Shown here piece after piece: positions 15,553 through 20,434 of a stretch of DNA of 20,434 nucleotides (its first letter is position 1; every line of letters starts with the position of its first letter). The DNA lies in the IMG/VR virus record IMGVR_UViG_3300031758_000712, positions 1 through 20,434 of that record; one strand, written 5' to 3'. A program made the position numbers and the translations under genes. Below the pieces are notes generated by a model, which saw only the letters and a program-made list of their open reading frames with translations, did no database searches and was not told where the DNA came from. The DNA is from a virus.

Positions 15553-17550
15553 ATGAAAAATGTTTTTATGTTTATTTTTACATTGTTAATTTCATTCGGA
15601 TATTCCCAATGTAACCAATACTTTATATATGAGAGTTTCTCAACAGCATTGCCTACACAACAAGGGACATGGATAAATACTTCTGTTTTATATGGCACCA
15701 CAGCAGCAACTGCTAGAACAGGAGCAAATTATCTTACATTCAATGCCCTCAATGATGCAATCCGTTTACCCCAAGTATCAAATCCAGGTGTATTAACATT
15801 TTATTATAGAAGAAGTTCAACATCAACTGGTACTCCAAAATTTTCAGTAGAAACATCCCTAAATGGTACAACTTGGACAGAACGTTTAGCAGTAACAACT
15901 TTTTCCACTACATATGCTTTAGCATCTGTTGATATAGGTGTATTAGGATTAACTAATGTTCATATTAGAATTATTGATAAACGTGCTTCGGGTACAGCTG
16001 AACGTTATATTGATGATTTGGGGTTAACATCTACCACTACAAGTTCAAATACATTAATGCCATTCTTGAGCTCATGTAGTTCAACATTAAACTCATCTTT
16101 TACATATTCAATATGTGATGATACAGGACCGCAAGGAACGGGTTTAGGTGGTTATACTAATAATGTTAGTAGAACAGTAACATTAACCCCTTCAGATAAT
16201 ACAAAACGTTTAAGACTTACATTTTCCCATTTAGATTTAGAAACCAGTTATGACTATTTGTATGTATATGATGGAGCAAACACATCAGCAACATTACTAG
16301 CTACACTTAATGGAACAACAACACCCTCAAATATAACTGCTACGAATGCTTCAGGTCAACTTACATTACTTTGGACAACAGATGTTTCAAATGTTGGGAC
16401 ATGGGGTGGATTTTTAGCTACAGTAACATCTATTACTTTACCAATCCCAACATGTATTTCATCACCAACAACTCCAACGGATGGTGCTACTAACATTGGA
16501 TTAACCCCAACATTAAGTTGGCCATCTGCTACCCATGCCACTACTTATGACGTTTATTTTGGAACAACATTACCTTCAACCCCAACAACAAATACTTCTT
16601 TAACATCATATTCACCAGGGACATTATTAACAGGAACAACATATTATTGGAAAATAGTACCTAAAAATTCAGTAGAGGCAACTCCTAGTGGATGCAACAC
16701 TTGGTCTTTCACAACATTCACACCACCTTCAAATGATGATCCTAGTGGAGCAACTCAATTAACTGTAAATAGCAGCATAACATATTCAACATATACAAAT
16801 TTATATTCTACAAATACCACAACAGAATCTACGCCATCATGTGCTTCATATACAGGTGAGGATGTTTGGTTCAAAGTAACAGTTCCACCATGGAATGTAA
16901 ATACCCTAGAATTTGATACACAAACTGAAGATATTACAGATGGGGGGATGACAATTTATAGAGGAACTATTGGTTCGTTAACTGAAATTGAATGTGATGA
17001 TGATGATAGTCCAAATGGATTAATGCCATATATTACTAGATCGGATTTTGTGGCCAATGAAACAATTTACATCCGTTTTTGGGAATATGGGGGTGGAACA
17101 ACGGGTACGTTTAAACTTTCAGTATCAACAAACCAACCTTTACCTGTTGAACTTACTCTTTTTGATGGAATACCTTACCCTTTATTTAATGTTATTAAAT
17201 GGACAACGGCTTCTGAACATAACTCAAGTTATTTTGATCTAGAAAATAGTTTTGATGGTGAGAATTGGAAAATGATATCAAAAGTAAAATCCGCCGGAAA
17301 TTCAACAACCGAACAAAAATACTCATTTATTGATTATAATCAACATCCTTTAAGTTATTATAGATTACAACAATATGATATTGATGGTCAATTTAAAACA
17401 TATGGGCCGATTGTGGTGACAAAAAGTGTTGGTGACAAAAAAGTTGTTAAGTATATAAATTTACTTGGTCAAGAAATTAATCCAGATGAAACAAGTGGTG
17501 TTGTTATTGAAATTTATGAAGATGGGTCTATAAGAAAAATGATAAGATAA
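15553..17550 (+). CDS. Secreted multidomain surface protein with T9SS-like C-terminus
   Basis: A 665-residue exported protein. ATG 15553 is chosen over 15496 because it starts a clean signal peptide (MKNVFMFIFTLLISFGYS then Q) with a TATAATG context. Parts by eye: a lectin/MAM-like beta-sandwich (about 24-160); a CUB-like domain (about 170-290, with FSHLDLETSYDYLYVYDG and WGGFLATV); a fibronectin III domain (about 297-385, TPTLSWPSATHATTYDVYFG, TTYYWKIVPKN); and a PPC-like beta domain (about 392-512, EDVWFKVTVP, IECDDDDS). A C-terminal region LPVELTLFDG...IKWTTASEHNSSYFDLENSFDG...YYRLQQYDIDG and a final INLLGQEINPDE...VVIEIYEDGS follow. The last region is the pattern of T9SS cargo in Bacteroidota, so the product would be shown on or released from the host surface. 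It is probably host-derived. It heads a tight three-gene unit. Confidence 0.85.
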   Translation: MKNVFMFIFTLLISFGYSQCNQYFIYESFSTALPTQQGTWINTSVLYGTTAATARTGANYLTFNALNDAIRLPQVSNPGVLTFYYRRSSTSTGTPKFSVETSLNGTTWTERLAVTTFSTTYALASVDIGVLGLTNVHIRIIDKRASGTAERYIDDLGLTSTTTSSNTLMPFLSSCSSTLNSSFTYSICDDTGPQGTGLGGYTNNVSRTVTLTPSDNTKRLRLTFSHLDLETSYDYLYVYDGANTSATLLATLNGTTTPSNITATNASGQLTLLWTTDVSNVGTWGGFLATVTSITLPIPTCISSPTTPTDGATNIGLTPTLSWPSATHATTYDVYFGTTLPSTPTTNTSLTSYSPGTLLTGTTYYWKIVPKNSVEATPSGCNTWSFTTFTPPSNDDPSGATQLTVNSSITYSTYTNLYSTNTTTESTPSCASYTGEDVWFKVTVPPWNVNTLEFDTQTEDITDGGMTIYRGTIGSLTEIECDDDDSPNGLMPYITRSDFVANETIYIRFWEYGGGTTGTFKLSVSTNQPLPVELTLFDGIPYPLFNVIKWTTASEHNSSYFDLENSFDGENWKMISKVKSAGNSTTEQKYSFIDYNQHPLSYYRLQQYDIDGQFKTYGPIVVTKSVGDKKVVKYINLLGQEINPDETSGVVIEIYEDGSIRKMIR

Positions 17551-18012
17551 ATGTTAAAATGGGATATATTTGAAAGGTTGTTTACATCGGGTTTAGCTAT
17601 GTTACAACCTTTTATTATTTATATGACCATTGGTGATCAATTTGCCATTTCACACTCCTGGAACACATCTTTACAACCCCTATTCATAATCACAAACGCC
17701 CTTGTTAGTTTTTTCTTTTTTAAATTGGAGAAATGGAGAATTCCAGCTTTACTTCTTTTGTTATTGACGGCATTCCCGGTTTGTGACTATTTTTGGTTAC
17801 ACAATATTTTTGCCATATTATTTTTTATATTTTCTGGTATTTCATTGTGGTCAATTAAAAGGATGAGGTATTACTTTTTCATATTTTTATGTTCACTTAT
17901 TTTTATTTTTAATGGGTTATTTTGGTCGGAAACGTTTGGGATTATAACCCTCGCAACCTATCACTTACATTTATTATTGTACAGATATTTATTAAGTAAG
18001 AAAAGACACTAA
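17551..18012 (+). CDS. Polytopic membrane protein, unknown
   Basis: A 153-residue, mostly hydrophobic protein with about five membrane segments: LAMLQPFIIYMTIG (about 16-29), PLFIITNALVSFFFF (43-57), IPALLLLLLTAFPVCDYFW (64-82), IFAILFFIFSGISLW (86-100) and YYFFIFLCSLIFIFNGLFW (107-125), with a basic end KKRH. Aromatic residues are very abundant. I do not recognise a family. Its ATG directly follows the TAA of the surface-protein gene and its stop overlaps the next ATG (TAATG), so all three genes are probably translated from one message. A role beside the exported protein in the envelope (for example exclusion of other phages) is possible but unproven. Confidence 0.8.
   Translation: MLKWDIFERLFTSGLAMLQPFIIYMTIGDQFAISHSWNTSLQPLFIITNALVSFFFFKLEKWRIPALLLLLLTAFPVCDYFWLHNIFAILFFIFSGISLWSIKRMRYYFFIFLCSLIFIFNGLFWSETFGIITLATYHLHLLLYRYLLSKKRH
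17984..17992 (+). promoter_or_regulatory. ATATTTAT box inside upstream gene
   Basis: GATATTTAT lies in the 3' end of the membrane-protein gene, 19 nt before ATG 18012. It could give separate late expression of the downstream gene; being inside a coding region, it is a weaker copy. Confidence 0.25.
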
Positions 18013-18725
18013 TGGATATTAAAAAAATAATAGAGGAAGTTTTAAATGAGGTAAATTCAAGTAGGTACGCTGGTTCCTATAACGGACCATTAACGATGGG
18101 TGAGATTGATTGGAAAAAAGAAACATTAGGTCCTTTTACCACAAAAGTTTCTGATTTTTTTAATGCTGAACTTCAATATGATAGTTATGATGGGTCATTA
18201 GATTCACATAAGAAAGATAGAAAAAAATTGGAGGCTAAATCAAAAAAAATATCAAAATACAATAAAACCCACCATCAGTTAAATGATGATGATGGTAATC
18301 CGATTAATCCAACACCCGGTAAAGGTCAGAAAATCGTTCCAATAGTTAGAGAATGGGTTGAGTTAGATGAAATATCATTAACTGAAGATTTGGCTGTTTG
18401 GTTTGGGAAAAAGAAAAAACCAAAAGGTTCTTCACAACCAAAAGGTCCGTGGGTTAATATCTGTAGAAAAGTTGATGGTAAACATCCCCCTTGTGGTAGA
18501 CCAGATACCAGTAAGGGTGGTTATCCAAAATGTAGAGCTGCCGGTGTTGCTGGAAAAATGAGTGATTCTGAAAAAAGGTCAGCTTGCCAACAAAAAAGAA
18601 AAGCTGAGAAAAAAGACACACAAACAGGTAAAGGTCAAAAACCGGTTATGGTTTCCTACAAACCAAAAAAGACTCAAAATGAGTCTTTGGATATTTTAAT
18701 ACAACAAATATTATCGGTTATTTAA
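18012..18725 (+). CDS. Basic Cys/Lys-rich domain protein with capsid-targeting-like leader
   Basis: A 237-residue protein in three parts. Residues 2-13, DIKKIIEEVLNE|V, are the same motif as in the metalloprotease leader. A polar middle (about 15-120) has no recognised fold. The C-terminal module (about 121-205) reads SLTE|DLAVWFGKKKKPKG, then WVNICRKVDG, PPCGRPD, YPKCRAAG, MSDSEKRSACQQKRKAEKK. That order (L.xWF.K, WV, CGR, YPKC, M[ST]xxE+xSA, RK) matches a small basic domain I recall from phages and giant viruses (DUF6321-like), from memory only. LTE|D just before the module is a second possible prohead-protease site that would free a very basic peptide, as with T4 internal proteins. Its ATG overlaps the upstream stop. 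It faces the minus-strand HNH gene tail to tail. Confidence 0.82.
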   Translation: MDIKKIIEEVLNEVNSSRYAGSYNGPLTMGEIDWKKETLGPFTTKVSDFFNAELQYDSYDGSLDSHKKDRKKLEAKSKKISKYNKTHHQLNDDDGNPINPTPGKGQKIVPIVREWVELDEISLTEDLAVWFGKKKKPKGSSQPKGPWVNICRKVDGKHPPCGRPDTSKGGYPKCRAAGVAGKMSDSEKRSACQQKRKAEKKDTQTGKGQKPVMVSYKPKKTQNESLDILIQQILSVI

Positions 18726-18730
18726 CAATT

Positions 18731-19636
18731 TTAGTCTAACATTAATATTTTATATTCACATTTCCAACCTTTATAGTGTTTTAATTCACCTTTACCTACT
18801 CTATGTAATACACTATCGTTTAGATTATGTTCCACACAAAAATTTCTCAAAGAAGTTAGATTGAATACATCCCCATTTGGTGATGTTAATTTATAAACTC
18901 TTTTTTCAATTGTTTCATTTTTACTTCTGTTTAAAACTATTAAACCTTTTTGTACATTTCTTTTTATTTTTTTTCTGGCAGAACGCAAAGTATTTTGATT
19001 AATATTATTCTGTCTACAATATTCGTGTAAATTTTTGACAACGGTTTCATTTAAATTTTCATCATAAATTACAAATTCATCTTTAGTGTCTAATTCCTGT
19101 ATTTTATTTTTTAAATTAGTAATTTCACAATTTAATTTAGACTCTTCTGATTTACCATTAAATAATAAAGAAATAAAGTTCTGCCAAATATCAACACTTG
19201 TTTCATTTCTTCCGATATTAGCAGCATAACAAGTTAAAACAACATTGTCTTTAGTATAACCTTTAAATCTATCTAATCTATCTATCGAAGGTTGTTGTGG
19301 GTGTTTATTTGTTAGTGTTGGGATTAAAGGAACATTAAACCAATAACATAATCCACCTTGATTTTGATAAACTTCAAGAATTTCATCAACAGTTAATGTA
19401 TTTTCAAAATTTCTTCTTTTTGTTGAATGTAATAAATCGTTAGCCCATAATCTCAATTTTCTTTCTTGTGATTTTAGTTTTTCTTTTTCAATATTTTTTG
19501 GGTCTTGTCTGTACTTTTTTTTGTTGATTCTACCTCGTAATTTGTGGTGATATTTACACAATAAACTTTTTTGTGAAGTATAAAATTCACTTAATGGTTT
19601 TAGTTCATTACATTCTTTACAATACTTTGTTTCCAT
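18731..19636 (-). CDS. Free-standing HNH-type homing endonuclease with NUMOD-like repeats
   Basis: A 301-residue protein from ATG 19636; an in-frame ATG at 19642 would add two residues but overlaps the promoter-like box. An N-terminal zinc-ribbon-like part (KYCKECNELKPLSEFY, then LLCKYHH) leads to a basic helical linker (about 35-70). The nuclease core is GGLCYWFNVPLIP (about 94-106), SIDRLDRFKGYTKDNVVLTC (117-136) and AANIGRNE, the pattern of phage HNH proteins in which SxDRxDxxxGYtxxNv replaces the classic HH. Two C-terminal modules follow, the second reading YKLTSPNGDVFNLTSLRNFC...HYKGWKCEY, as in the NUMOD-type DNA-binding units of homing nucleases. It lies between two capsid-leader genes, so its target may be nearby. 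The gene lies 5 bp from the convergent upstream neighbour. Confidence 0.82.
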   Translation of the reverse strand: METKYCKECNELKPLSEFYTSQKSLLCKYHHKLRGRINKKKYRQDPKNIEKEKLKSQERKLRLWANDLLHSTKRRNFENTLTVDEILEVYQNQGGLCYWFNVPLIPTLTNKHPQQPSIDRLDRFKGYTKDNVVLTCYAANIGRNETSVDIWQNFISLLFNGKSEESKLNCEITNLKNKIQELDTKDEFVIYDENLNETVVKNLHEYCRQNNINQNTLRSARKKIKRNVQKGLIVLNRSKNETIEKRVYKLTSPNGDVFNLTSLRNFCVEHNLNDSVLHRVGKGELKHYKGWKCEYKILMLD

Positions 19637-19640
19637 ATAC

Positions 19641-19649
19641 ATAAATATG
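19641..19649 (-). promoter_or_regulatory. ATATTTAT box abutting minus-strand HNH start
   Basis: Minus-strand CATATTTAT ends 4 nt before ATG 19636, the same tight spacing as in the two other free-standing endonucleases (5 and 3 nt). Confidence 0.4.
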
Positions 19650-19681
19650 TGGAATTTGGGTAAAGTGTCTAAATCTGTAAA

Positions 19682-20110
19682 TTATTTTTTTGTCCACTTA
19701 CCACCTTTTGAGTTATATCTCTTAACTGCGGCACCATTACAATAAGCACTAGGACATACATCATAACGTTGTCTAGCCCAAGCTAAAGATTGTTGCCATA
19801 ATTTTTTATTTGTTGCAACATTCTTTTTTTTCTTACCCTCCTCAATCATATCTTCATCATATGAATCATCACCTTTAACTTCATTCATAATAAAATCAAA
19901 AACCTGATCCATATTGTTTTTTGCTTCAGCGATATGATCTTGAGCCCAATCGTGACCATTTTCCAAAATGGATTCAATTTGATTTTCATCCATTTCAAGT
20001 AACATTTCACATTGTCTTTTCATTTGTTCAAGATTTTGAAAAAACATATATCTATTTGACCCGTATTTCTCCTCTAAGAGGACTTTTTTTATAATTCTAT
20101 CCAATTCCAT
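19682..20110 (-). CDS. Protein with capsid-targeting-like leader and basic PSAYxNG module
   Basis: A 142-residue protein from ATG 20110; an overlapping in-frame GTG at 20113 is possible. Residues 2-13, ELDRIIKKVLLE|E, carry the shared leader motif. The middle is acidic and helical (CEMLLEMDENQIESILENGHDW). The C-terminal 50 residues are basic: GKKKKNVATNKKLW, then WARQRYDVCPSAYCNGAAVKRY and GGKWTKK. The W..A...+...+..vyPSAYaNG...k.Y...GG.W pattern is one I recall from small phage and giant-virus proteins (DUF5872-like), from memory only. IAE|A (near residue 64) and IEE|G directly before GKKKK fit the prohead-protease rule and would release the basic module. It lies 5 bp after the stop of the 59-residue gene. 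Confidence 0.82.
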   Translation of the reverse strand: MELDRIIKKVLLEEKYGSNRYMFFQNLEQMKRQCEMLLEMDENQIESILENGHDWAQDHIAEAKNNMDQVFDFIMNEVKGDDSYDEDMIEEGKKKKNVATNKKLWQQSLAWARQRYDVCPSAYCNGAAVKRYNSKGGKWTKK

Positions 20111-20114
20111 CACT

Positions 20115-20294
20115 TTATGAATTTAAACCAGTAGGACCACCCAAAGTGACCATATTTAATTGAACAACAGTTCCACCTGTTAAGTCAGAATAAACTGGAT
20201 GAGGTGGGTTTAATGTTACCACTGTAGTTCCACCTGATCCGTCACATATTTGTTCACAAAATGTGGTTTCTGTATTTGCGCTTGTTTGTGCCAT
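20115..20294 (-). CDS. Small 59-residue protein, unknown
   Basis: Reading the minus strand from ATG 20294 (context TTAATTATG, as elsewhere here) gives MAQTSANTETTFCEQICDGS, then a Gly/Thr/Val-rich beta-like stretch (GGTTVVTLNPPHPVYSDLTGG) and an end in GGPTGLNS, stop at 20115. CEQIC places two cysteines three residues apart. No family recognised; the composition suggests a small beta structure, perhaps a virion or decoration protein. Tight packing on both sides (5 bp to the next gene, 13 bp from the previous stop) supports it as real. Confidence 0.72.
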   Translation of the reverse strand: MAQTSANTETTFCEQICDGSGGTTVVTLNPPHPVYSDLTGGTVVQLNMVTLGGPTGLNS

Positions 20295-20307
20295 AATTAA
20301 TTATTTT

Positions 20308-20434
20308 TTACTTTTTATTCACAATTTGAAATTGTAGTTCTCTTTTATAAGTATCTATATTTTTGTCGGATACCACTTTTATATCAATAAAATATTCATT
20401 TGGTAATTTATCTCTTGTGTCAAAAACAAAATAA
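20308..20434 (-). CDS. C-terminal end of an unknown protein (partial)
   Basis: A minus-strand open frame enters from the right edge and stops at 20308. The 41 visible residues begin YFVFDTRDKLPNEYFIDIKV and end REL-QFQIVNKK. They alternate charged and hydrophobic residues in a way that suggests beta strands. Nothing more can be said without the rest; it is probably the first visible member of the minus-strand unit that includes the next two genes. Confidence 0.65.
   Translation of the reverse strand, partial: YFVFDTRDKLPNEYFIDIKVVSDKNIDTYKRELQFQIVNKK

Noticed and set aside
18668-18688. Eight-pair hairpin AAAGACTC/GAGTCTTT near the end of gene 18012
   Set aside because: It lies inside the coding region and no T run follows, so it is not a convincing terminator.
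1-20434. tRNA genes, CRISPR arrays, insertion sequences or attachment sites
   Set aside because: Looked for cloverleaf-like GC-rich blocks, regularly spaced repeats, DDE transposase motifs and terminal inverted repeats; none was found by eye.

Overview
The window is a piece of a tailed-phage (Caudoviricetes) genome carrying a T4-type (myovirus-like) head-assembly region, and its probable host is a member of Bacteroidota, perhaps a flavobacterium. Four things point to the host. The DNA is strongly AT-rich. Nearly every gene starts in an A-rich leader ending in TTATG with no Shine-Dalgarno sequence. There is a phage copy of ribosomal protein bS21 of the flavobacterial type. One gene encodes a secreted protein with a type IX secretion (T9SS)-style C-terminus, a system confined to Bacteroidota. 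This placement is inferred from sequence features; no database search was possible.

Layout, left to right on the + strand: large terminase (5'-truncated at the window edge); portal protein interrupted in frame by an intein with an HNH homing endonuclease; a helical protein in the position of the T4 prohead-core genes; a small two-helix membrane protein; a minus-strand bS21 gene; an unknown conserved-looking gene; prohead protease (gp21 type); two small genes, one ending at a strong terminator; a HExxH metalloprotease; a small acidic protein; tandem terminators; acidic scaffold (gp22 position); major capsid protein (gp23); another strong terminator. Two free-standing homing endonucleases follow (HNH and Vsr-like PD-(D/E)xK). 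Then comes a tight three-gene unit: a signal-peptide multidomain surface protein, a polytopic membrane protein, and a Lys/Arg/Cys-rich small-domain protein. The right end is on the minus strand: a third free-standing HNH endonuclease, a protein with a basic C-terminal module, a 59-residue protein, and the C-terminal end of a further gene.

The most interesting signal is a shared 12-residue N-terminal motif, [DE][IL]x[KR]I[IV][KE][KRE]V[IL]xE, on four otherwise unrelated proteins: the metalloprotease, the small acidic protein, and two proteins with basic C-terminal modules. It ends in the (I/L)xE that T4 prohead protease recognises, and the protease itself is encoded in the same window. I read it as a capsid-targeting leader that would load a set of internal (possibly injected) proteins into the prohead. 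A similar site, INE|A, lies in the major capsid protein at almost the same residue as the T4 gp23 cleavage site.

A second recurring signal is an ATATTTAT-like box found in the sense direction ahead of ten genes. It lies 14-19 nt before most structural-region starts but only 3-5 nt before the three free-standing homing endonucleases. It is a candidate phage promoter element. No tRNA, rRNA, CRISPR array, insertion sequence or intergenic gap above 300 bases was seen.
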